Source: Luteococcus japonicus (lineage in GTDB: Bacteria; Actinomycetota; Actinomycetes; Propionibacteriales; Propionibacteriaceae). From it: a stretch of 64,000 nucleotides of DNA. This document shows, piece by piece, positions 1-12,887 of this stretch. Position numbers and translations under genes: made by a program. The notes beneath the pieces are model-generated. The model saw only the letters and a program-made list of their open reading frames with translations. It searched no databases and was not told the DNA's origin. Positions within the stretch are counted from its first letter, which is position 1. Every line of letters starts with the position of its first letter. The DNA is taken from NCBI RefSeq assembly GCF_003752415.1, contig NZ_RKHG01000001.1, positions 496,001 to 560,000 of the forward strand, given 5' to 3'.

Positions 1-2
1 AC

Positions 3-425
3 ACGCGCTACTCGGACGACCTAGCCTTCTCGTGGGCTCAAGATGTCGACAGATCACACTTACATGGCTTTGTGTCGAATGTCACGGAACTGTGTGCCTT
101 GCAGGGATTTTCTGTCCACCGCCGAAAGACGCGCATCCTCTCGCCAGGATCCCGAAAAGTCATATTAGGGCTCTTGGTCGATGAGTCCAGCGTTCGCCTA
201 TTGCCAGAATTTAAGCGACGCGTGGACAACCACATTCGTTGCGTCGCAAAATTCGGCGCTTCAAAACATGCAGAAGAGCGCGGATTCATGTCAATTTTTG
301 AGATGGTGAATCATGTTGATGGCTGCTTGGCCTACAGCCATGGAATCGAGCCTGGTTGGACAGAGGTACGAAACACCAAATGGAAGGAGGCACTGTCAAA
401 ATCTGGTATCCAGTCTGCAACTTAG
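3..425 (+). CDS. Reverse transcriptase, retron-like, C-terminal part (5' end outside window)
   Basis: The frame is already open at base 3 and stops at 425, so only about the last 140 residues are visible. The first readable residues are RYSDDLAFS, which fits the catalytic Y-x-D-D box of prokaryotic reverse transcriptases; retron enzymes usually have YADDLTFS. About 25 residues later comes GFSVHRRKTRILSPGSRK, then ILGLLVDE, matching the order of the post-catalytic K-T...S...G-(L/I)-V-V block of retron and group II-like RTs. A basic helix (FKRRVDNHIRCVAKFG) and a short thumb-like tail follow. The palm N-terminus, and any msr/msd RNA that would precede a retron RT, lie left of the window. Ser replaces Ala in the box. 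It could also be an Abi- or UG-type defence RT; the fragment cannot settle the class. Confidence 0.75.
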   Translation, partial: TRYSDDLAFSWAQDVDRSHLHGFVSNVTELCALQGFSVHRRKTRILSPGSRKVILGLLVDESSVRLLPEFKRRVDNHIRCVAKFGASKHAEERGFMSIFEMVNHVDGCLAYSHGIEPGWTEVRNTKWKEALSKSGIQSAT

Positions 426-444
426 ACTCTTCGTCTGATTTCTC

Positions 445-465
445 CTGAACATGGCGTTTCAGACA
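445..465 (+). repeat. 21-bp direct repeat, copy 1
   Basis: This copy lies 20 bases after the RT stop codon and differs at one position (G versus C) from the copy at 1163-1183. Each copy contains a small inverted repeat, CTGAA...TTCAG. The two copies bracket about 700 bp with no convincing gene. Confidence 0.5.
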
Positions 466-1162
466 TTCCGCGTGTCCTTCTCCGAGATCGATCGGTTTTG
501 ACACGCAGTTGTTCTTAGCGGCAACATGAGATTCCTGTTGCAGCCCCGCGCGGCGCGTGGTGACGTTGAGCCAACCCGCCGGCGCCGGTCAGATCAGGGA
601 ACCCAGTGCCCGACCATCGCACTCACAGCGCCCGTCCATACTGTCTCCAATACGAACTGGTAAAATCTGCGAGGACTCGTTGAGCCGTTACTCGTTACAC
701 ATACTTCGCCACACTGCATAGGCGTCTCCTTCCCAAAAGACCTCGGAGGCCTCTCGCTTAGCAGACAAACCGCTGCGAGCACGACTAGACACGTGATTCC
801 CGAAATAACCGGGTGTTGATCGAACACACCGACACTGGGATCCGTGACGCGACCGACACTTGGAGAGTAGCACCTGGAGATGCCGGCTGGTTAGCGCTTG
901 AGAACGTAGCTGACAGTCGCCCACCCACGGGTGTAAGGAGAGGGGCTATCCGCACACAGCGCCCCTTCCACAGTTCCGCGACCAGCCACTCGCTTCTATT
1001 GAGGCAACTAACCCCTGATCGCCTCTAGGCAGCGATCCGGATGTGACATGATCCGTGTCACGGATTCGTACTGCTCGTCTGCCACGTTCGTGTCAAACCC
1101 CTAGTCACCGTCTCGGCCCCATGACATGTTCCGTGGCGCCGGACACTTGATGTCCGTTGACA
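466..1162. other. Gene-poor, degraded stretch
   Basis: I see no convincing gene here. The short frames have no recognisable motif, no plausible ribosome binding site and biased residue content. The base composition is less GC-rich than the downstream core genes, which suits accessory DNA. The interval lies between the two copies of the 21-bp repeat and contains one 6-bp palindrome at 1043-1061. Confidence 0.5.
1043..1061. promoter_or_regulatory. Small palindrome, possible operator
   Basis: GTGACA and TGTCAC face each other across 7 bases. No gene with a clear start follows, so this may be a relic or chance. It is recorded because it is the only symmetrical site in the gene-poor stretch apart from the direct repeats. 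Confidence 0.2.
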
Positions 1163-1183
1163 CTGAACATGCCGTTTCAGACA
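1163..1183 (+). repeat. 21-bp direct repeat, copy 2
   Basis: Second copy of the repeat at 445-465, 20 of 21 bases identical and in the same orientation. Spacing between copy starts is 718 bases. Confidence 0.5.
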
Positions 1184-1517
1184 GGCGAACCGACAGCCCG
1201 GCAACCGCTCGATGCTTTGGCCCGCCTGGACCTGGATCGGCTAACACCCATCCCCACCACCCCACTAGCGAGGCAGACCCCTCGAAGGGGATCCATTCTG
1301 CCTTTGGCACGTAAGGCCCCACTTCCAGACGAGTAGCCGCCGACCTCATCGATGTTCGTGGACGTGGCCATCGCCGTAGGACAGGACCGTGTCAAGCTAA
1401 AGCGCGCCCTGATGGACTCGGCATCAGTACCGATCGGGACTCCAAATCTCTGGCCTTCCACCTCAAACCACAACTTGGAGTCGGCAGGATCGAGCGTCTG
1501 GCCGTAGCCTACGATAG
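1184..1517. other. No assignable gene; open frames on both strands
   Basis: A minus-strand frame spanning roughly 1177-1632 contains a stretch with natural-looking composition (LWFEVEGQRFGVPIG), but its ends are arginine/serine-rich and it runs antisense to the metallo-beta-lactamase remnant. It could be a second decayed fragment. I cannot assign a family. Confidence 0.25.
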
Positions 1518-1955
1518 GTCCGCACTCCGTGCGCACGTACTCCCCCACGGCCGTTCCCGACAAGGAACCCACCGCTTCTCTTTGAAGTCGTCTGCGACTG
1601 CGGCTCGGGACGTGGGAAGACCCCTGACTCAAGTGTGGTCCGTCCGATTGATGGACACGTGCTGTACTTGAGCGAGATGGAGCGGAACATCGACCTTTTG
1701 GTGGTGTCTCACTTCGACAGTGACCACATCAACGGGGTGCAGCACCTAGCCGAAGAGCTGGAGAGGCGCTCGGTGGAAGTGAAGCGCGTCTGGGCACCGT
1801 TGCTCGATCCCATCACGCGCGTGGTGGTCGCTCTGTCGGGCCCGGCTTGTGCGCCCCCGGACAGGACAATGGGCGCCACACCGCATGGTGTGGCGCCCTC
1901 CTCGCTCTCCGATGGGTGCGTCAGCCTTGGGTCTTCGCAGGTCCCGCGAGCTTGA
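1518..1955 (+). pseudogene. Metallo-beta-lactamase-fold hydrolase fragment
   Basis: The frame reads FEVVCDCGSG, then DLLVVSHFDSDHINGV, the H-x-D-x-D-H metal-binding loop of the metallo-beta-lactamase fold, followed by a helix rich in Glu and Arg. The frame is open from 1518 but there is no good start. After RVWAPLLDP the protein character is lost and the frame runs into the terminator of mqo. The later His, Asp and His ligands of the fold are absent. I read this as an internal remnant truncated at both ends, converging on mqo. HFDSDHxxG loops occur in ComEC-like and defence-associated members, but the fragment is too short to choose. Confidence 0.6.
1871..1898 (-). terminator. Hairpin terminator of mqo
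   Basis: A perfect 12-bp stem (GGGCGCCACACC paired with its complement) closes a 4-base GCAT loop, 23 bases past the mqo stop on the minus strand. The U-tract is weak, as is common in high-GC actinobacteria. Confidence 0.75.
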
Positions 1956-3468
1956 GCGCCTTGGCGGTATGTTCCATGACCTCATACGCACGTTCGGGGT
2001 TGTCCGAGAGCTTCTCGCCGTAGGAGGGAATCATCTCCTTGAAGCGGGGCTCCCACTCCCCGATCTTGTCCGGGAAGCAACGAGACAGCACGTCCAGCAC
2101 GATCGGGACGGCCGTCGAAGCGCCCGGCGACGCGCCCAACACGGCGCCCAGGGTGCCGTCGGCCGAGGTGACCACTTCGGTACCGAACTCCAGGCTGCCG
2201 CCCTTGCCCTTGGCGTCAGTCTTGATGATCTGCGCGCGCTGGCCCGCCTTGATCATGTGCCAGTCAGTGATGCTCGCCTTCGGGGCAAAGGCACGCATCT
2301 CGGCCAGCTTCTGCGCGGGCGTCATGAAGATCATCGTGGCCAGCATCTTGATCAGCGGGATACTGTCCTTCGCGACGTTCAGCACGGCACCGACATTGTC
2401 CGTACGGATCATCTTCGGCATGTCCAGGACAGAACCGTACTTCAGGAAGCGCGGGTCGATACCGGCATAGGGGCCGAAGAGCACCGAGCGGCTGCCGTTG
2501 ATGATGCGCGCATCCATGTGCGGGTTCGACATCGGCGGCGCACCGACCGGGGGCTTCGCGTAGACCTTGACCTTGTGCTGCTCCACGACCGACGGGTCAT
2601 CGGTGGACATGAAGGCGCCAGTCACGGGGAAGAGCGCGTAACCCTGGACCTCGGGGATTCCGGCCTTCTGCAGCATCTTCAGCGCCCAACCACCGGAGCC
2701 GTTGAAGACGAACTTGGCGCGGACGAACTTCTCGCCGCTCTTCTTCCCGCCGAACTCACCGCGGTCGACGATTCGCAGGGTCCAGGTGCCGTCGGTGTTC
2801 TGCTTGAGGTCCGTGACCTCCTTCGAGGTCTCCACATTGACGCCGTGGAAGTCCAGGTAGTTGAAGATCTGCGTGGTGATCGAGCCGAAGTCGACGTCGG
2901 TACCAGTGGGGTCATAGGTGACCTCGATGTGCTCCTGCGGATCCCGGCCATCGACCAGCATCGGCGCCCACTCGCGGATCTTCTCCTGGTCATCGCTGAA
3001 CTCCATGGCCGCGAAGAGCGGATTGGTGCGCAGGGACTCCCAGCGCTTGCGGAGGAACTCCACGTCGTCGTCGCCAGTGACGATCGACATGTGCGGGCAC
3101 GGGTTCACGAAGGTCTCCGGGAGACCCAGGATCCCCTTCTCCACCAGGTGGGCCCACAGCTGACGGGTCTGCTGGAACTGCTCGTTGATCTGGACCGGCT
3201 TGGCATTGTCCATCGTGCCGTCGGGACGTTCCTTGGTGTAGTTGAGCTCGCAAAGACCCGCGTGACCGGTGCCGGCGTTGTTCCAGGGGTTCGAGGACTC
3301 CTTGGCAACCTTGGGCAGGCGCTCGTAGCCGACGATCTTCCAATCTGGCTGCAGCTCATTCAGGATGAGGCCTATGGTGGCACTCAGGACGCCACCACCA
3401 ATCAGTGCGACGTCGACTTCTTCTGCCTCGACAGGCCACTTGTTGGGCTTCCGCTTCGCCAGTGCCAC
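1921..3468 (-). CDS. mqo: Malate:quinone oxidoreductase
   Basis: Membrane-associated FAD enzyme that oxidises malate to oxaloacetate and passes electrons to the quinone pool, replacing or complementing soluble malate dehydrogenase in the TCA cycle. The 515-residue product has the usual Mqo length (about 490-530). An N-terminal dinucleotide-binding segment, VALIGGGVLSATIGLIL, is followed by the family block NPWNNAGTGHAGLCELNYT at about residues 60-80, and near the C-terminus by FGTEVVTSADGTLGAVLGAS. The gene stands alone between accessory debris and the rrn operon and ends in its own hairpin. The start gives a short Lys-rich lead of about 15 residues before the FAD fold; a slightly later start cannot be excluded. 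Confidence 0.95.
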   Translation of the reverse strand: MALAKRKPNKWPVEAEEVDVALIGGGVLSATIGLILNELQPDWKIVGYERLPKVAKESSNPWNNAGTGHAGLCELNYTKERPDGTMDNAKPVQINEQFQQTRQLWAHLVEKGILGLPETFVNPCPHMSIVTGDDDVEFLRKRWESLRTNPLFAAMEFSDDQEKIREWAPMLVDGRDPQEHIEVTYDPTGTDVDFGSITTQIFNYLDFHGVNVETSKEVTDLKQNTDGTWTLRIVDRGEFGGKKSGEKFVRAKFVFNGSGGWALKMLQKAGIPEVQGYALFPVTGAFMSTDDPSVVEQHKVKVYAKPPVGAPPMSNPHMDARIINGSRSVLFGPYAGIDPRFLKYGSVLDMPKMIRTDNVGAVLNVAKDSIPLIKMLATMIFMTPAQKLAEMRAFAPKASITDWHMIKAGQRAQIIKTDAKGKGGSLEFGTEVVTSADGTLGAVLGASPGASTAVPIVLDVLSRCFPDKIGEWEPRFKEMIPSYGEKLSDNPERAYEVMEHTAKALKLAGPAKTQG

Positions 3469-3714
3469 GGCTACTCCTCACAGGTCCTTGCACACATGTT
3501 TTGTCTGGTGACCCGAACAGGCATCCGCCGTGGCCGTCGGAGCCCGCTCTTTCGTGCGAGGGACCCCCGGCAGTGCACGGGCAAACGCCCAAGGTCAGGG
3601 CTGGGCTCCACCGTATTGCGTTCCGTCCTCCAGCACCAGCCGCGGTGCCAAATCATGCCGAGAGGTGAACCAGCGGCAAAACGGCAGCCCGCCGCCCCGT
3701 GTCCGGGCATGTGA

Positions 3715-3759
3715 AAACACCCCCTGGGTTGATCATTGCTGATCACCCAGGGGGTGTTT
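3715..3759 (-). terminator. rrn operon terminator
   Basis: AAACACCCCCTGGGT-TGATCA faces TGATCACCCAGGGGGTGTTT, a long nearly perfect stem with one bulged T and a 4-base loop. On the minus strand a TTTT run follows. It sits 5 bases beyond the 5S gene and is the strongest intrinsic terminator in the window. Confidence 0.9.
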
Positions 3760-3764
3760 GTAAG

Positions 3765-3881
3765 TCCGGCGGTGTCCTAGTCTCCCACAGAGTCCCCCCT
3801 GCAGTACCATCGGCTCTAAAAGGCTTAACTTCCGGGTTCGGAATGGGACCGGGTGTTTCCCTTTTGACATGACCACCGAAA
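3765..3881 (-). rRNA. rrf: 5S ribosomal RNA
   Basis: About 117 nt. Read on the minus strand it begins TTTCGGTGGTCATGTC and contains the conserved CCGAACCCGGAAGTTAAGC loop region, then ends GGACACCGCCGG, which pairs with the 5' end. It is the last gene of the rrn operon, between the 23S gene and the large terminator. Confidence 0.95.
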
Positions 3882-3956
3882 CACTATGGAAATATCAGTC
3901 GATTCCCGACCATATTTCGGGAACCACACAGTGGACGCGTAACACCTTTGTAGAAA

Positions 3957-8902
<4,946 letters not shown>

Positions 8903-9165
8903 ATATCGACAACCACCACAAGGATGGCAACGTCGTCAATCAACAATGAATCCAACCACTGACAAAAAAACACCAAAACTGGCATTCCAATCAATAATCA
9001 TACTCAAAGAAACCATAACCACCACCACAAACCCCCCACAAAGGAGAGATCCGAAAGCAATGGCCACGGGTAAAACTTGGCATTGACTTTAGACACGCTG
9101 TTGAGTTCTCAAGATTCGGGCACGATCCGCGCTTCAGGCCTAACAACCATCCGCTTGGCGACTTC
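8903..9165 (-). other. rrn leader region
   Basis: Transcribed leader between the promoter-proximal end and 16S. On the minus strand it contains TTGAGAACTCAACAGCGTGT, closely similar to the spacer element upstream of 23S and to known actinobacterial rrn leader antitermination/processing signals. No protein-coding gene is visible. Confidence 0.6.
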
Positions 9166-9169
9166 AAAT

Positions 9170-9197
9170 ACTTTATCAGGTTTCCAGCGATTTTCAA
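9170..9197 (-). promoter_or_regulatory. Candidate rrn promoter, proximal
   Basis: On the minus strand TTGAAA (9197-9192) and TAAAGT (9175-9170) are separated by 16 bp. This is the closest sigma-70-like promoter to the rrn leader and the best candidate for the main start. Confidence 0.55.
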
Positions 9198-9273
9198 ATT
9201 CGCTTTCCGCCTGATTGGAATTCAATTCCTTTCGGAATTTCCCTCCGATTTACTGCTTGAAGCAGCTTGGAGA

Positions 9274-9302
9274 ACATTACCCGTCCGGCACCTGTGATGC
9301 AA
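9274..9302 (-). promoter_or_regulatory. Candidate rrn promoter, middle
   Basis: TTGCAT (9302-9297) and TAATGT (9279-9274) on the minus strand with a 17-bp spacer. Tandem promoters are usual for rrn operons. Confidence 0.45.
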
Positions 9303-9425
9303 ACCGGGCTGCTTTCCAATACCGCTCTGGTAATGCAGCCGCCACACTCAAGAAGTTGGGTGGACGGCGACTTCGCCAGCCCATCGTTCCTCAGGACCGA
9401 AGTCCCTTGTTTCGAGAGCTGGATC

Positions 9426-9454
9426 AGCATACACAGCCAGATCCTTCGGCGCAA
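9426..9454 (-). promoter_or_regulatory. Candidate rrn promoter, distal
   Basis: TTGCGC (9454-9449) and TATGCT (9431-9426) on the minus strand with a 17-bp spacer, just downstream of the stop codon of the GH3 gene. It would separate rrn transcription from the glucosidase cluster. Confidence 0.4.
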
Positions 9455-9474
9455 GACCCAACTTGGAAGTGCCG

Positions 9475-11712
9475 TCATTCCACCCAGAAGGTGGCGCTGA
9501 CAAGGTCCTGTGCCCGGGAGCTGTGCCCCACCAGCAGCCGGAACTCCCCCGGCTCCACGCGTCGGGCACCCGCGGCGTCCACGATCGAACACTCATGAAC
9601 CGGCATGAGGAGCTCGATCCTGCGTGATTCCCCGGGGTAGAGGTCGACCTGACAGAAGTGCTTGAGCTCCTTGCCGGCCCACGTCGCGGAGGTCACCACA
9701 TCGTGGAGGTAGACCTGAACAGTCTCGCGTCCAGGGCGGCTGCCGGTATTGGTCACCGTCACCATTGCCCTCAGCTCATCGTCCACGCCCACATGATCTT
9801 TCAGGACCTCCAGCGATCGGAAGGCAAAGCTGGTGTAACCGAGTCCCTCCCCAAAGACGAAGGCAGGGTCCTGTGTGAGGTCTGCATATCGGCTTCCATG
9901 CTGGCCCCGCACCTGGTTGTAGTGAACGGGTTGCTGGCCGACGTGGAAGGGAATCGTGATCGGAAGCCGGCCCGAGGGTTCGATCCTGCCCAGGAGCAGT
10001 TCGGCCACGGCGCGTCCACCCTCCATGCCCGGGTTGAAGGCCTGCACCAGCGCGGCGGCGTTCAGCGCGCTGGCCGGCAGCGCCAAGGGCTTGCCCGAGA
10101 CCACGACCACCACCATCGGCGTGCCCGTCGCAGCGACGGCGTCGAGCAGGGCCACCTGCCCGCCCTGCAGTTCCAGTGTTGCCGTCGACTTGCCTTCACC
10201 CGTCAGGTCGACATTGTCACCGACCACCACGACGGCGATATCGCTTCCACGAGCCAACTCGACGGCACGCTCCACCTCTTCGTCATCAACCGGGGCCGCA
10301 ACGAAGGGGCTCCACACGGGCTGATCATCCTCGTAGCCGACGAGTTTCGCGCCCTCCCCGATCAAGGCGCCGCGTTCGTGATCCACCACCCAGCCCTCCG
10401 GGACAATCCCCCGCAGGCCCGTGAGGACCGTGGAGACCAGGTCACGCGGCATGTACTCGCGCATCCATTCCACCTGTCCCGAGGCGGCAGCCCAGTCGCC
10501 GAGCTGGGCCTGGACGTCATCGGCATTGGGGCCCAGGACCGCGACACGGCGAGTGGAAGCCTGCGGGGAGAGCGGCAACGTTCCGTCATTGCGCAACAGC
10601 ACCAAGGATCGGCGGGCCTGCTCCAAGGCCACCTCGCGGTGGGCTGCGCAGCCGATCACCTCCCGCTGGCGCTCGACATGGGGATGGCGAGGATCCTCGA
10701 AGAGCCCCATGTCCATCTTGAGGCGCAGGATGCGCCCCACTGCCTCGTCCACCTGCTGCATGCTGACCAGACCACGGTGAACCGCCTCCTGCGCGCCCTC
10801 GAAGAAGTCCGGAGTGGTCATCACGAAGTCATTGCCACAGCGGATCGCCATGGCCGCGGCCTCGGTGATGTCCGCAGCAATGCGCTGGGCCGTCATCAAG
10901 GAACCCACATTGTTCCAGTCCGTCACCAGCGTGCCCTCGAAGCCCCACTCACCGCGCAACACCTCGTTGAGCAGCCAGTCATTCGCCGTGATCGGAACCC
11001 CATCGATCGATTCGTATCCGAGCATGAAGGAACGGGCACCCGCCCGAGCCACTCGCTCGAAGGGCGGCAGGAACCAGGAGCGCAGCTTGCGTCGTGAGAT
11101 GTCTGCCTCGGAGGCATCCCGCCCACCGATGGTCTCGGAGTAGCCGGCGAAGTGCTTCGCGCAGGCCAGGATCGCCGTGGGATCACCCAGGCCCTCGCCC
11201 TGGTAGCCCCGAACCATCGCCACGCCCAGTTCCCCCAAGAGGTGCGGGTCCTCTCCGAAGGTCTCGTCCACTCGTCCCCAGCGCAGGTCACGAGCGATGC
11301 AGAGAACCGGACTGAAGGTCCAGTGGATGCCCGTGGGTGCCACCTCGCGCGCCGTCATGCGTGCTCCCTGCTCCACCAAGGTGGGATTCCACGTGCAGGC
11401 CATGGCCAGCTGCGACGGGAGAATCGTCGCCCCTGGCCAGAAGGAGTGACCGTGGATGCAGTCATCGGCAACCAGCAGCGGGATCTGCAGACGAGAGCGT
11501 GCCACCAGGGCATGGGCGCGGGCCAGGCGCTCCGGTGCCGTGTGGAGGATGGATCCCGCATGACGGTGCAGGACGATGTCCTCGAGGTCCGTCTGCGCGT
11601 CGAGCTGGAGCATCTGCCCCACCTTCTCCGCCAAGCTCATCCGGCCCAACAGGTCTCTGACACGCGCGTCGACGGACAGGCTGGCGTCGAGATAGGGCAA
11701 AGCTGCACTCAT
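9475..11712 (-). CDS. Glycoside hydrolase family 3 beta-glucosidase
   Basis: 745 residues, the usual length of three-domain GH3 enzymes that remove terminal beta-glucosyl (or xylosyl) units from oligosaccharides. The TIM-barrel domain carries DLRWGRVDETFGEDP and AKHFAGY, and GTLVTDWNNV contains the likely nucleophile Asp near residue 265. A second alpha/beta sandwich contains PNADD and VVVGDNVDLTGEGKST, and a C-terminal fibronectin-III-like domain ends in GHSSRAQDL. No signal peptide is seen, so it is probably cytoplasmic and acts on imported oligosaccharides. Its start overlaps the preceding gene by 4 bases (ATGA), implying translational coupling. Confidence 0.93.
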   Translation of the reverse strand: MSAALPYLDASLSVDARVRDLLGRMSLAEKVGQMLQLDAQTDLEDIVLHRHAGSILHTAPERLARAHALVARSRLQIPLLVADDCIHGHSFWPGATILPSQLAMACTWNPTLVEQGARMTAREVAPTGIHWTFSPVLCIARDLRWGRVDETFGEDPHLLGELGVAMVRGYQGEGLGDPTAILACAKHFAGYSETIGGRDASEADISRRKLRSWFLPPFERVARAGARSFMLGYESIDGVPITANDWLLNEVLRGEWGFEGTLVTDWNNVGSLMTAQRIAADITEAAAMAIRCGNDFVMTTPDFFEGAQEAVHRGLVSMQQVDEAVGRILRLKMDMGLFEDPRHPHVERQREVIGCAAHREVALEQARRSLVLLRNDGTLPLSPQASTRRVAVLGPNADDVQAQLGDWAAASGQVEWMREYMPRDLVSTVLTGLRGIVPEGWVVDHERGALIGEGAKLVGYEDDQPVWSPFVAAPVDDEEVERAVELARGSDIAVVVVGDNVDLTGEGKSTATLELQGGQVALLDAVAATGTPMVVVVVSGKPLALPASALNAAALVQAFNPGMEGGRAVAELLLGRIEPSGRLPITIPFHVGQQPVHYNQVRGQHGSRYADLTQDPAFVFGEGLGYTSFAFRSLEVLKDHVGVDDELRAMVTVTNTGSRPGRETVQVYLHDVVTSATWAGKELKHFCQVDLYPGESRRIELLMPVHECSIVDAAGARRVEPGEFRLLVGHSSRAQDLVSATFWVE

Positions 11713-12887
11713 GAGGCCATTCCAGCCCCGTCGGCCAAGTCCCGCTCGAACAGGGCACGCATTGCCGCCTCCTGCTCACCGGAATCCCAGACGATCTCCT
11801 CCAGTGCCTGAGCGGCCTCATCGACGACATGCTTCCAGCGCGTACGCGAGATCAGCCCCAGTTCGAGGGCCTTCGCGGCGGCCCCCACATAGGTGTCATG
11901 GAACCAGACCCGGTGTTCGGCATGCTCGCGTCGCGCCTGGATCCCGGTGTCCACCACGTCGTGGATGAAGACGGCGTCCATCGCCTCGGGGAACTCCTGC
12001 CACAGCCGCTCCCCCACCTGCACGTCACCCTGACCCGAATCTCCCATGAAGGTCATGCGGTACTCCGGATAGAGCTGCACATGGTGGGCGATGTTCTCCA
12101 GCTTCTTGCCGGCCATCGTGTCCAGGCTCAGCAGACTGAACGGGCTGCCGGACATCACCGACAGGTCCGCCACGCCTGCCTTCTTGAGGCTCTCCCGCGA
12201 GTGGTTCTCCACCAGTCCGAAGAAGTCCATCGGCCGCGCCGTGACAAAGGTGAGGTCCCCGATGCTCAGCGGATCATCGTCCGGCCCCATGTCCAGGGCC
12301 TCCTGGAAGGCCAGGACACCGGGGTAGAGGGTTCCCCGGGGATAGCGGTGGTCATGCAGCTTGCAGAAGACGGTGTCATCGATGTCCGAGAGCACTTTCG
12401 CCTCGGTGACCGGCATTCCTTGCGCCTGCGCGTGGATGTGATCAAGCACCCGTTGGCGGATGTCGCGGTCATCAAGGTCCTTGAAGACCAGGCCTTCCAG
12501 GTCATGGTGGTCGCTGCGCAGGTTGACGATGTTCTTCAGGTGGGTGAGTTCCGCGCCCTCGACGGCGCAGACCAGACCCGCGATAGCCTCCTCGCCCCGG
12601 TGGCCGGTGCGTCCGGTCTGCAGGCCGTAAATCACCGCGGCCCGGGAGTGCAGGTCCAGTTCGCCGGCCCGCTGGACGGCCACCAGGTCGATCACGGCAT
12701 CGCGGTTCCGGGGCCCCAGCAGATGGTTGTCAAGGGCACCGAGCAGGCGATCCGCCGTGTGGTCGTCGAGCAGCTCATTGAGCTCCTCCGTGTCAAGGGC
12801 CCGGAGCAGCGCCAGCAGGCGCCCCTCCTCGTCCTCCCCCGTGGAATGCGCCAGCAGTTCACGCACCAGGCCCAGTTCCGCACTCAT
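11709..12887 (-). CDS. App1-type phosphatase domain protein
   Basis: 392 residues. Residues around 160 read KVLSDIDDTVFC, the D-x-D-x-T signature of the HAD-like phosphatidate phosphatase App1 catalytic domain, followed by PRGTLYPGVLAFQEAL and later YRMTFMGDSGQGD. The N-terminal 150 residues are acidic and Leu-rich (LDTEELNELLDD), without a clear family. It overlaps both neighbours (1 base with the upstream fusion gene, 4 bases with the GH3 gene), so the three are very probably one operon. Its own substrate is unknown; a phospholipid or phosphosugar is possible, and the lipid kinase domain encoded next door supports a lipid link by inference only. Confidence 0.75.
   Translation of the reverse strand: MSAELGLVRELLAHSTGEDEEGRLLALLRALDTEELNELLDDHTADRLLGALDNHLLGPRNRDAVIDLVAVQRAGELDLHSRAAVIYGLQTGRTGHRGEEAIAGLVCAVEGAELTHLKNIVNLRSDHHDLEGLVFKDLDDRDIRQRVLDHIHAQAQGMPVTEAKVLSDIDDTVFCKLHDHRYPRGTLYPGVLAFQEALDMGPDDDPLSIGDLTFVTARPMDFFGLVENHSRESLKKAGVADLSVMSGSPFSLLSLDTMAGKKLENIAHHVQLYPEYRMTFMGDSGQGDVQVGERLWQEFPEAMDAVFIHDVVDTGIQARREHAEHRVWFHDTYVGAAAKALELGLISRTRWKHVVDEAAQALEEIVWDSGEQEAAMRALFERDLADGAGMAS

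Noticed and set aside
1849-3714. Long plus-strand open frame antisense to mqo
   Set aside because: Arg/His/Leu-rich composition typical of the complement of a high-GC gene, with no family motif. mqo on the other strand is unambiguous.
9658-11097. Plus-strand frame of about 480 codons
   Set aside because: Antisense to the GH3 gene, His/Gln/Arg-rich, no motif.
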